Source: a bacterium
Lineage (GTDB): Bacteria; Bacteroidota; Bacteroidia; Flavobacteriales_D; Crocinitomicaceae
Assembly (NCBI GenBank): GCA_024742305.1
Contig: JANSYQ010000011.1
Span: 1-64,000, forward strand
Direction of reading: 5' to 3'
DNA length: 64,000 bases
The notes below the pieces were generated by a model. The model was not told where the DNA came from. It ran no database searches and saw nothing but the letters and a program-made list of their open reading frames with translations. The translations under genes and the position numbers were made by a program. This document shows, one piece after another, positions 44,201-52,658 of this stretch (position 1 is the first letter of the stretch; every line of letters starts with the position of its first letter).

Positions 44201-44765
44201 TTTCTTTGATATCCTTTCGTGTAACCAACGAATCCACCATATTCTTCTGATAACCGATACAGTGTACAGAAGCCTCCTTTTTCACCGCTCCGTTAACCAA
44301 TAAGGGAACTTCGTCTTCAAACTCAGGACTCAGCGCCTCTGACATCAGTAATTTGCGTCCCCAAGAATAACTGTCTTTTTCATCCGACACTTCTACCACT
44401 AGGTAAGGATCGGCACTGTACATATAACCAATGGTTTCGCCCTCATTGATGATCATGGTTCCCTCAAACCCGAAGTAGCGCGTTACTGCCGCGCCAATAA
44501 TCATGATAATGAATGCCAAGTGAAATGTAAGGATGGAGATTTTTTCTGCCCGAAACATGCGATATCGGAAAATATTCGCGACCATTCCAGCACACAGATA
44601 CAGCAAAAGGATGGAGAACCAGTTGGCTTCATAGATCATCAAACGTGCTGTTTGAGTATCGTACACTGTTTCAGCAAAAGTTGCCAATCCAATTGATACA
44701 AGAAACACAAACAACGCGACAACCATCATGCGCATTGAAAAAAACTCCTGAGCGATTCGTTCCAT
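41286..44765 (-). CDS. ccsBA: ResB-CcsA fusion cytochrome c biogenesis protein
   Basis: 1159 residues from ATG at 44765; a longer frame to 44795 would include the -7 element. The N-terminal part (1 to about 470) is ResB-like with four membrane helices. The middle has a short His-rich run ([12 protein letters not shown]) and a large periplasmic region. The C-terminal 330 residues are CcsA with the heme-binding WWD motif ([20 protein letters not shown]) and flanking His residues ([16 protein letters not shown]). It carries heme across the membrane and attaches it to apocytochromes c, so it serves ccoO and ccoP. It shares one base with bshB1. Confidence 0.93.
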   Translation of the reverse strand: [1159 protein letters not shown]

Positions 44766-44784
44766 ACAAGTTACATTTCGACCA

Positions 44785-44792
44785 CAAAGATA
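44785..44792 (-). promoter_or_regulatory. -7 element of ccsBA
   Basis: TATCTTTG on the minus strand, full TAnnTTTG match, 19 bases before the ATG at 44765. No clear -33 element. Confidence 0.5.
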
Positions 44793-44919
44793 CATAGTAT
44801 ATGCCTTCGAATGGAGCGATTTTAGGATTACAAAAATTTAACAATAAATGCCGATTAAATTATCCGTCAAACGTGTAAAAAATTATTTTTAGGATGAAAC
44901 AAACACTTAATTTCTCCTG

Positions 44920-47793
44920 ATGAAAAAACGACTCAAAAAAATCCTTAAGTGGACTGGGATTTCCCTGCTCGTGCTAATTCTTCTTTTAATTCTGATTCCA
45001 ATTATTTTCAAGAATCAAATTAAAGAAATGGTGGTGGATGAGGTAAATAAAAACCTCAATGCTGAACTTTCTGTGGGAGACTTCGACCTGACATTCATTA
45101 GCACATTTCCTGACATGACTATTGAGCTCTACAATACAAAATTGGTGGGGAAAGATGAATTCAAAGGCGTGGATCTTGTAAAAATGAAGAAGTTGACGGC
45201 GCATGTAGGGTTTTGGAGTGTTATTGCCGGTGATCAAGTGGAAGTAGACGAAATTCATATAGAGAAACCGACTATTGATATCAGGATTCTAGAAGACGGT
45301 AGCGCCAACTATGATATTGTGAAGTCGGATGAAGAAAAAACGAAAGACGAGCTAGAAGAACCCTCTAATTTTAAATTAAGTCTGAAAGAATATTCCATCA
45401 CTGACGGACAAATTCGCTACGCCGATAAGTTGTACGATATGTTTATGGTGCTTCACAATGTAGATCATACTGGAAAAGGAGATTTAACTGCCGATAAATT
45501 CAATTTTGAAACGGTTTCGGATGTAGAAAAATGCACCTACCGTATGTATGGAATTAATTATCTCACGGAGGTGAAAACGGATGCAAAAGTCAATCTGTTG
45601 ATGGAATTTACCGAGAAATCTTCCAAGTTCACTTTCAAGCAAAACACAATAAAGCTCAACAAAGTAAACTGCTCACTGGAGGGATATTACGAAATGTTTG
45701 AGGAGTACGACGACATGGATCTGAAACTCGACGCTTCGAGAACATCCTTCAAAGATTTCCTTTCATTGATTCCTGCGTTTTACCGATCCGGGTACGAGAG
45801 CATGGTGAGTTCGGGAAATCTCTCGCTACAAGCTTTGATGAAAGGTAAAATGGATGATGTGAATATGCCGGCTTGGGACGTATCCATGAAAGTGGATAAG
45901 GGATCGGTAAAATACACAGGATTACCGGGCAAAATTACGAACATTAAGGTCGATGCAGGATCAAAATTCCCGGGCGGCTCCGACTACAACAAAATGACAG
46001 TAGACGTTCCTGAATTCCACGCCGAATTGGGAGAAAATACCATTGATGCGAATCTTGCCTTGCGCAATATTGAAGTAGATCCGGAGATAACTTCGGGCAT
46101 TCACACGAATGTGAATCTTGCTACGCTAAAAAATTATATACCAATGGCGGAAGGAGAATCGTTCGCAGGTATTTTGGATGCTGACGTGGATATGAAAGGT
46201 AAAGCATCCGCCATGAGCAGCGGTAATTACAAGGCATTTGATGCAAAAGGAACCATTGACTTGAGCAAATTGAACTACTCCTCCAAAGATTTGACGGAAG
46301 ATGTGATCATCGATCACTTACAATTGAAGTTTACTCCTGCGCAGCTAGAATTGGCTGATTTCGATGCAAAAATGGGCGGTTCCGACTTCCGAATGAAAGG
46401 CACTATATCTAAATACTTTGATTACATCTTTGAGGAGGAAGGCCAGTTGGTTGGAAAATTCGACTTCAACAGTAACTACCTTGACTTGGATGCCCTGATG
46501 AATGTATACCCGGAAGAAGAATCAACGAAGCCTGTGAAAAGTGCGGCAAAACAAGATTTTTCTCAGCCGGAAGAAACGGGTCCAACACTGGTACCAGCCA
46601 ACATTGACTTTGCATTAAACACCAATATTGCCAAAGCAAAATACAACGGAATAACTGCCAAGAATGTTCGCGGAAGAACAGCGATCAAAGATGAAGTAGC
46701 GACGCTTCGAGACTTTTCCATGCAAGCCATGGGAGGAAGTGTTGGGCTGGAAGGCAGTTATGACACACGTGACCCAAAAAATCCAAAGTTTGATTTTGAG
46801 TATCGTTTGACGGACATTGATATTTCCGAACTCACGAAAAACTTTTTAACGGTCGAAAAACTCGCTCCAATTGCACAATATGCCAAAGGGCGTATATCAT
46901 CCAACTTTGCGATGAGCTCGAAATTGGATGACAACCTCATGCCTGTTTTGAACTCCATTTCAAGTACTGGTGATGTGAGTAGTAGATCGTTATCCATTAC
47001 CGATGTTCCCTTGTTGAGTAAAATTGAGAAGGCGACGCAATTGAAGAATATTTCGAACCGAACTTTGGACAATTTCCGAGCGCGTTTCTCAGTTCATGAC
47101 GGAAAAGTGATGCTAACACCATTCGATGTGAAACTCGGAAAAATTCCAACGAAAGTTTCCGGCTACACCACATTGGAGAAAGAAATGAACTACAAGTTCG
47201 AAATGGACATTCCAAAGGAGCAAATTCCTGAAAAATTGCTCAAGGAAGTAGAAAAAGGACTCACCATGGCCAATGGATTGCATCCTGATATTAAAATTGG
47301 TGAGTTACCACCTTCTATCCAAGCAAATGTATTCGCTATTGGCGATGTGAAGAATCCAAAGATTACAACGGATTTACCGGACAAACTTCGAGAAGCCGTG
47401 AAAAATAAGGTGGGGAATATCATTGATGATGTAAAAGAAACGATAAAGGACAGCGTACAAACGATCATTGATGACAAGACAGACGAAATCAAAGCCGAAC
47501 TTGCAGCGCAAAAGAAGAAAATTTTAGAGGATGCTCAAAAGCGAGCCGACCAAGTGAAGGCCGAGGGTAAAAGAGCGGCAGATGCAGCTAGAGCGGAGGC
47601 AGAGAAGTTAGCACAGCAAGTGATGAATGAAGCTGGAAGCAATCCTGTGAAAAAGAAAATCGCAGAAGCCAGCGCCAAAAAAATTCGCGAAGAAGGCGAG
47701 AAAAAAGCACAAGGCATTGAGAATACAGCCAATCAAAAAGCGGACGACATCATGCGCAAAGCACGAGAAGAAGCCGATCGGTTAGGCGATTGA
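44920..47793 (+). CDS. AsmA-like protein with long helical C-terminal tail
   Basis: 957 residues. One N-terminal membrane helix (GISLLVLILLLILIPIIF) and the AsmA opening DEVNKNLNAELSVGDFDLTFISTFPDMTIEL. The large periplasmic part (about 40-830) has repeating beta-strand units (FAGILDADVDMKGKASAM, LEGSYDTRDPKNPKF) as in bridge-like lipid-transfer AsmA proteins. The final 130 residues switch to Lys/Ala/Glu helices (VKAEGKRAADAARAEAEKLA), an apolipoprotein-like tail not usual for AsmA. A role in moving lipid between membranes or in outer-membrane assembly is inferred from the family. Confidence 0.88.
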   Translation: MKKRLKKILKWTGISLLVLILLLILIPIIFKNQIKEMVVDEVNKNLNAELSVGDFDLTFISTFPDMTIELYNTKLVGKDEFKGVDLVKMKKLTAHVGFWSVIAGDQVEVDEIHIEKPTIDIRILEDGSANYDIVKSDEEKTKDELEEPSNFKLSLKEYSITDGQIRYADKLYDMFMVLHNVDHTGKGDLTADKFNFETVSDVEKCTYRMYGINYLTEVKTDAKVNLLMEFTEKSSKFTFKQNTIKLNKVNCSLEGYYEMFEEYDDMDLKLDASRTSFKDFLSLIPAFYRSGYESMVSSGNLSLQALMKGKMDDVNMPAWDVSMKVDKGSVKYTGLPGKITNIKVDAGSKFPGGSDYNKMTVDVPEFHAELGENTIDANLALRNIEVDPEITSGIHTNVNLATLKNYIPMAEGESFAGILDADVDMKGKASAMSSGNYKAFDAKGTIDLSKLNYSSKDLTEDVIIDHLQLKFTPAQLELADFDAKMGGSDFRMKGTISKYFDYIFEEEGQLVGKFDFNSNYLDLDALMNVYPEEESTKPVKSAAKQDFSQPEETGPTLVPANIDFALNTNIAKAKYNGITAKNVRGRTAIKDEVATLRDFSMQAMGGSVGLEGSYDTRDPKNPKFDFEYRLTDIDISELTKNFLTVEKLAPIAQYAKGRISSNFAMSSKLDDNLMPVLNSISSTGDVSSRSLSITDVPLLSKIEKATQLKNISNRTLDNFRARFSVHDGKVMLTPFDVKLGKIPTKVSGYTTLEKEMNYKFEMDIPKEQIPEKLLKEVEKGLTMANGLHPDIKIGELPPSIQANVFAIGDVKNPKITTDLPDKLREAVKNKVGNIIDDVKETIKDSVQTIIDDKTDEIKAELAAQKKKILEDAQKRADQVKAEGKRAADAARAEAEKLAQQVMNEAGSNPVKKKIAEASAKKIREEGEKKAQGIENTANQKADDIMRKAREEADRLGD

Positions 47794-47834
47794 AACAAAT
47801 TAAGAATTTTGAATTAAGAATTATGATTTGAAGC

Positions 47835-47856
47835 ACATCTCGGCTCCGCTCGATGT
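47835..47856. repeat. short dispersed palindromic repeat
   Basis: ACATCTCGGCTCC followed by GCTCGATGT; differs from the copy at 20139 at one base (G for A). Confidence 0.8.
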
Positions 47857-47881
47857 GCTGTTGCACACAACTTAAAACAAT

Positions 47882-47918
47882 AAAAAAACCCTGACGATCC
47901 TTGTGGATGTCAGGGTTT
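47882..47918 (-). terminator. intrinsic terminator of the LTD-domain T9SS gene
   Basis: Same 10-bp stem as at 8213-8245 (AAACCCTGAC / GTCAGGGTTT) and the same inner loop except for one base, followed on the minus strand by seven T. Confidence 0.9.
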
Positions 47919-47937
47919 CTTTAATGTATTTGAAGTC

Positions 47938-50292
47938 TTATTTCTTCACGAACGTTTTTGTAAACATTCCTGCTTCTGTCGTCACGTTGATTACGTACAT
48001 TCCTGATGCGAGGTTAGCCACAGAAACACTGTTCTCTTTGCTATTCGCAACTGTCATTCCTGACAAATCAACTACCGTGATTGAGGTAACGTCTGAAATT
48101 GACTGTACGTTCAATACGTCTGCTGCAGGGTTTGGATAAACAACAATTCCGTTTGCCTCTAACTCTTCAATGCTCGCACAATCCTGAACGATCAAATCAG
48201 CAGTAGCTGTTCCTGTACATCCCGATTGAGAATCAACATACGTGTAAGTAATTGTAACGGTGCCAGCACCTGCTACTGAAGGATCAAACTCTCCGTTTGT
48301 TACTCCTGTTCCTGAGTACGTTCCTCCTGCTGGAGAACCGCCTGACAAAGTAAAGGCTGCATCTGAATCACATACAGTCGGCTGCGCTGCTAACGTAGTC
48401 GCTGGCGCCGGTGTCACGGTAATCTCCACTGAATCTACACCTGTACAACCGAACTGATCCGTTCCAGTTACTGTATACGTTGTTGTAGTTGTTGCAGCGA
48501 ACGCTACACCGTCAGTAACACCGTTATCCCAAGCATAGGTATCCGCACCTGAACCTGTCAATGTTACATTTTCTCCTTCACAAACAGCTGTTGCTGTTGC
48601 GTTTGCTACTACTGCTGGTGGAGCATTGAATGTAATGTCAACCTGCGTTGCAGCACTTTGACATGTAGTTCCTCCTGTAACTGATGCAGTAACATAATAT
48701 GACGTGCTTCCGGAAGTAATTCCTGGTGTAAACGAGTTTCCGGTTGAAATAAGCGTTGCCAAACCAGCGTCATCATACCAATCGATAGTTGTGTTTTGAG
48801 CAACATACGAGTAAGTTTGAACCGGGAACGGCGTTGGAGCCCCAGCGTTTGTCGGTTGGTTATCCAATGCGTTGATTCCTGAGAAATCCCATTCACTAAT
48901 GATGAAGTTTCCTCCGTTTGGAACTGCGTTATCTTTACGGTATGCCCAACCATCAAGATATTCCCAAGCTTGACCAGTACCATCAACATTTATATCACCG
49001 AAAACGTCAATCACTGCTCCGTTGTGGAACAACTCAATCGCATCATCTCCGTTAACGTTTCCAGCTGTACCTCCAACGTAATCAGGGAAGAATCCCAAGA
49101 ATGCATTGAAGTTAGTAGAGTCAGTTGCCACATGAATGTATGTTCCTGCTACTGCTGGTACTGCTGGGAAAGTATACTCTTCTCCGTCAGATCCTCCACC
49201 ATTGTTGGCAGAACCAAAACCGTAAGCGCTCAAGTCAGGAATATCGGCAAGTACGTAAAACTCAATCACTTTAGGAAGACCTCCGGGGAGTGTAGCATCC
49301 ATCACACCTGAAATGATCAATGAATCCACCGCTCCTGCACCGGAAACCGTTAATGCTGTAGGTGTATCTCCATCACAGTAGTCTAACGTCCCGGAAACAA
49401 CTGGCGCTGCCGGTGTTTGTGTAATATCAAGTACTAAAGTGATCACGCTATCACAACCTACCGCGTTAGTTAGTGTTTGCGTGTACGTACCGCTAAAGGT
49501 ATACGTTGTTCCGTTGATGGAAATTGAATCACACCCTGATTGATTTATTGTACTTGCTGTAGCGTTATTGATCGTTAAGTTGATCGTAATCGTACTATCA
49601 CAGCCCTGAGAATTCGGAATTACAGCAGTGTATGAACCTGTAGTAGTATATACCATCCCGTCAGGTGCTGTATACGTATCACAAGCTGTTGGTGCAATTG
49701 TAGAGGAAGTTGGCGTACATGGTGCTCCACAAGCAATCATGTAATGTGTTCCCAAGGAATCAAACATATTCTGAGGGAAGTCGTTCCATTGGTTTTGACT
49801 AACGGACCAAACAGATGTTCCGCCTTGAATGTTCGGTTGACGGATCAAGGTGTTTTCATTCGTAAACCCTGACCCTACTGGCCAGTTGGAACCTGGATCA
49901 ACACCGATTTCTCCGATTACATCTAGAGTCGTTCCAGTACTAATCTTTACCAATTCTAAAGCGTCATCACCGTTGTAGAATGTTACGTTACTCGTCGTAT
50001 CACTAACGGCAAGAATTAAAGGGTCAGCATTTGAATTTGCGATTACATAAACATCGCCAGGAGCTAGCGTCCCAGCTAAGTCAAGGGAGTTACCAACTGT
50101 GGTAGCTCCATTGAAATACAGGTTAACAGTGTAATCTGATAGATCAATGGGGTTACTTGTTGGATTGTAAATTTCAAGCGCTTTGTTACTTGATGACCCT
50201 TCAATGTATTCTGAAAAGAAGAGGTCGGTACATTGTGCTTGCGCGCTTCCTGCAAGAAGAACGAAAGCCAAAAGGTGTACGATTTTTTTCAT
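47938..50292 (-). CDS. lamin-tail-domain, Ig-repeat T9SS type A protein
   Basis: 784 residues from ATG at 50292. Signal peptide MKKIVHLLAFVLLAGSAQAQ. The lamin tail domain (LTD) covers about residues 22-180: FFSEYIEGSSSNKALEIYNP, TFYNGDDALELVK. A second LTD-like unit lies around 330-470 (NGDDAIELFHNGAVIDVFG). Ig-like repeats follow (DTYAWDNGVTDGVAFAATTTT). The last 80 residues are a T9SS type A signal (VVYPNPAADVLNVQ, ASGMYVINVTTEAGMFTKTF). It is probably a secreted adhesin or nuclease-like scaffold; no nuclease residues are seen. Confidence 0.88.
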   Translation of the reverse strand: MKKIVHLLAFVLLAGSAQAQCTDLFFSEYIEGSSSNKALEIYNPTSNPIDLSDYTVNLYFNGATTVGNSLDLAGTLAPGDVYVIANSNADPLILAVSDTTSNVTFYNGDDALELVKISTGTTLDVIGEIGVDPGSNWPVGSGFTNENTLIRQPNIQGGTSVWSVSQNQWNDFPQNMFDSLGTHYMIACGAPCTPTSSTIAPTACDTYTAPDGMVYTTTGSYTAVIPNSQGCDSTITINLTINNATASTINQSGCDSISINGTTYTFSGTYTQTLTNAVGCDSVITLVLDITQTPAAPVVSGTLDYCDGDTPTALTVSGAGAVDSLIISGVMDATLPGGLPKVIEFYVLADIPDLSAYGFGSANNGGGSDGEEYTFPAVPAVAGTYIHVATDSTNFNAFLGFFPDYVGGTAGNVNGDDAIELFHNGAVIDVFGDINVDGTGQAWEYLDGWAYRKDNAVPNGGNFIISEWDFSGINALDNQPTNAGAPTPFPVQTYSYVAQNTTIDWYDDAGLATLISTGNSFTPGITSGSTSYYVTASVTGGTTCQSAATQVDITFNAPPAVVANATATAVCEGENVTLTGSGADTYAWDNGVTDGVAFAATTTTTYTVTGTDQFGCTGVDSVEITVTPAPATTLAAQPTVCDSDAAFTLSGGSPAGGTYSGTGVTNGEFDPSVAGAGTVTITYTYVDSQSGCTGTATADLIVQDCASIEELEANGIVVYPNPAADVLNVQSISDVTSITVVDLSGMTVANSKENSVSVANLASGMYVINVTTEAGMFTKTFVKK

Positions 50293-50314
50293 GTTGTGTG
50301 TTGATTTTTCACTG

Positions 50315-50346
50315 CAAAGATAGGGCAGACGCAACCGTTAAATCAA
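50315..50346 (-). promoter_or_regulatory. predicted promoter of the LTD-domain T9SS gene
   Basis: On the minus strand TTG (50346-50344), 21 bases, TATCTTTG (50322-50315). Full match to the -33/-7 pattern; the ATG at 50292 is 22 bases downstream, which supports that start over 50334. Confidence 0.6.
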
Positions 50347-50424
50347 CGTTGAAAACAAAAATTAACACTACGATAAAATAGGCGTAAAGCCGTAAAACTG
50401 GGTGGTTCGCGTGTATCCCTCTAC

Positions 50425-51378
50425 TTAATCGTTTAATTGCTTTAAGAAGCTTTCAACATTAAGTTTTATACGCCCTTCAATATCGGATGTATCGGCACGC
50501 TGAAATTGCTTACCGGTGATCTTTTCATACAACTCGATGTATCTTTCGGTCACTATTTCAACAAATGAATCCGGCATTTCAGGCATGCTTTGTCCTTCTA
50601 GTCCTTGGAATCCATTTTCTATCAGCCATTGGCGAACAAATTCCTTGGAAAGTTGCTTTTGCGGTTCTCCTTTTTCCTGTCGTTCGGCATAACCATCAGC
50701 ATAGAAATATCGAGAGGAATCCGGGGTATGAATTTCATCGATTAGCATGATTTCTCCATCGCGAATTCCAAACTCATACTTTGTATCCACGAGAATTAAT
50801 CCTTGCTTGGCCGCCATTTCGGTTCCGCGTTGAAACAAAGCGCGTGTGTACTCCTCCAACTTTACATAGATATCCTCAGGAACAATTCCTTGGGCAATAA
50901 TTTCTTCACGAGAAATATCTTCATCGTGTCCCTCCTCTGCCTTAGTCGCTGGCGTAATAATGGGCTCCGGAAACTTGTCGTTTTCTTTCATTCCTTCCGG
51001 CATAGGAACTCCACAAAGAAGTCGTTTTCCTGCTTTGTATTCTCGTGCAGCGTGCCCCGACATGTAACCACGAATAACCATTTCTACTCGGATGGGTTCA
51101 CAAGCATACCCAACAGCCACGGATGGATCGGGCATTCCAATCAACCAGTTTGGTACAATGTCACGCGTCGCCTCTAGAAACATCGTTGCCACTTGGTTCA
51201 ACACTTGTCCTTTGTGCGGTATTCCTTTGGGCAAAATATGATCAAATGCAGAAATACGATCCGATGCTACCATCACCAATAAGCCGTTATCAAGTGTGTA
51301 AACGTCTCTTACCTTTCCGTTGTAAACGGCCGTTTGTCCGGTGAAATTGAAACTGCTATTCGTGTTTGCGTTGCCCAT
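50425..51378 (-). CDS. purC: phosphoribosylaminoimidazole-succinocarboxamide synthase
   Basis: 317 residues. [26 protein letters not shown] is the SAICAR synthetase start, and VDTKYEFG and [14 protein letters not shown] are conserved ATP/substrate segments; [18 protein letters not shown] is also typical. It adds aspartate to CAIR in purine synthesis. The length (about 300) is that of the longer eukaryote/Bacteroidota type. A TACTTTTG -7 element (51402-51395 on the minus strand) lies 16 bases before the start. No other pur gene is adjacent. Confidence 0.95.
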   Translation of the reverse strand: MGNANTNSSFNFTGQTAVYNGKVRDVYTLDNGLLVMVASDRISAFDHILPKGIPHKGQVLNQVATMFLEATRDIVPNWLIGMPDPSVAVGYACEPIRVEMVIRGYMSGHAAREYKAGKRLLCGVPMPEGMKENDKFPEPIITPATKAEEGHDEDISREEIIAQGIVPEDIYVKLEEYTRALFQRGTEMAAKQGLILVDTKYEFGIRDGEIMLIDEIHTPDSSRYFYADGYAERQEKGEPQKQLSKEFVRQWLIENGFQGLEGQSMPEMPDSFVEIVTERYIELYEKITGKQFQRADTSDIEGRIKLNVESFLKQLND

Positions 51379-51394
51379 GAGAAAAAAGTTTCGG

Positions 51395-51402
51395 CAAAAG
51401 TA
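51395..51402 (-). promoter_or_regulatory. -7 element of purC
   Basis: TACTTTTG on the minus strand, full match to TAnnTTTG, 16 bases before the purC ATG. Confidence 0.45.
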
Positions 51403-51570
51403 GAAAATCAGTCGCTTATGTTGCGCTGAAACGGTTCAGAAGTTATGAGGAAATATTAACAGGTGGTGATTGGTGAGAAGTGAAAAAGAGAACCTTCAGA
51501 AGTAGGAGGTGAAAAGTCAGAGGTTACTTATCTTGAACTTTTTACGTACCTTTTGGTCAGGCTCTGAAAA

Positions 51571-52383
51571 ATGCATAAGACTTTTTACCTTATATTTCTG
51601 AATATAAACCTTTTCCTTACCGCTTGCGGCGAAAATGTTGAGAAAACGACCAATCCGAATCATCCAAGTCTGAATAAGATACAACTCAACACAGAGGATC
51701 GAAAACGAATTTATTCAGAACGTATTGACGGACCTGCCAATATCAGATCCTCGCCAAATGGACCCGTTCTATTTTCATTAAATGAGGATGTAGTGATAGA
51801 TGTAGGCTTGGAAATAGACGGCTGGTACAATGTCTTGTATTATGCCGATCTCAAATATCAAGAGTTTGGATTGGATTCTATTGAAGTAGGGCGGCCAATA
51901 ATTAATGGTACCGATACAGTAGGAATTATCAAAGCGTCACATTCCATTTCTACCGGGCAAGCAGGAAAGTCAACTTGGGCCATTCTTTATGGCTTCACCC
52001 ATAAAAACAACATTAAACCAGAGTCTATAATTGAAAACCAAATTAACAAGAAGATTCAAACAAAGGATTGGTCATTTGATAATTGGAATGAAATTATCAC
52101 TCTATTTGACTTAGAATTATTCGCTATTTCTGACGACGAAATTTCGACCTATTCCAAAAATGAATCTACCGCTATTGATTTTTCCCCAGGACTACGAATT
52201 CTGCTCATTTTTGATAAAGATCAACTTGTTGGCATCATACATTCAAGGAAGATTAACAATGAAGGCATGTCAATGCATTCTGTAATCCGCGGATTGAAAG
52301 TTTCATTCGTTGAAGAATATCCTAAGAAAAAACAGCACGACTTTCTTGAACGCTTTGAACGGTGCATGATTGGCGCAGATTGA
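51571..52383 (+). CDS. lipoprotein with SH3-like domain, function unknown
   Basis: 270 residues. MHKTFYLIFLNINLFLTAC gives a lipobox with Cys19. Residues about 45-100 look like a bacterial SH3 domain (GPANIRSSPNGPVLFSLNEDVVIDVG, then EIDGWYNVLYYA), with no catalytic residues. The rest (residues 100-270) is unrecognised. Isolated gene between purC and the phoH operon. Confidence 0.72.
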   Translation: MHKTFYLIFLNINLFLTACGENVEKTTNPNHPSLNKIQLNTEDRKRIYSERIDGPANIRSSPNGPVLFSLNEDVVIDVGLEIDGWYNVLYYADLKYQEFGLDSIEVGRPIINGTDTVGIIKASHSISTGQAGKSTWAILYGFTHKNNIKPESIIENQINKKIQTKDWSFDNWNEIITLFDLELFAISDDEISTYSKNESTAIDFSPGLRILLIFDKDQLVGIIHSRKINNEGMSMHSVIRGLKVSFVEEYPKKKQHDFLERFERCMIGAD

Positions 52384-52406
52384 CGCGCAATTAATAGCCT
52401 CGGTTA

Positions 52407-52658
52407 CTACTTATTATTCGCCTTTGCTTTTTTCAGAACAAACCTTCCTGAGAATCCAAGAACAGCAATAATTACAAAAGCACAAATGGACCATAAACCA
52501 AATCCCATAAACTGAGATACAGTCAGAATTACTCCCGTCACACCAACAATCCACGCTGCGTAAGTCAGAGACTTTTTCGCGTTTCGCCGTTCCTGATAGT
52601 CCATGAAAACAATGAGTAAAAGAAACAATGCCAAAAAGATCAATCCGAAGTGTATCAT
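52407..52658 (-). CDS. small two-helix membrane protein coupled to phoH
   Basis: 83 residues. One hydrophobic segment at the N-terminus (FGLIFLALFLLLIVFMDY) and two after residue 30 (LTYAAWIVGVTGVILTVSQF, FGLWSICAFVIIAVLGFSG), with basic ends. The start overlaps the phoH stop by four bases (ATGA), so both are translated from one message. No family recognised. Confidence 0.72.
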   Translation of the reverse strand: MIHFGLIFLALFLLLIVFMDYQERRNAKKSLTYAAWIVGVTGVILTVSQFMGFGLWSICAFVIIAVLGFSGRFVLKKAKANNK

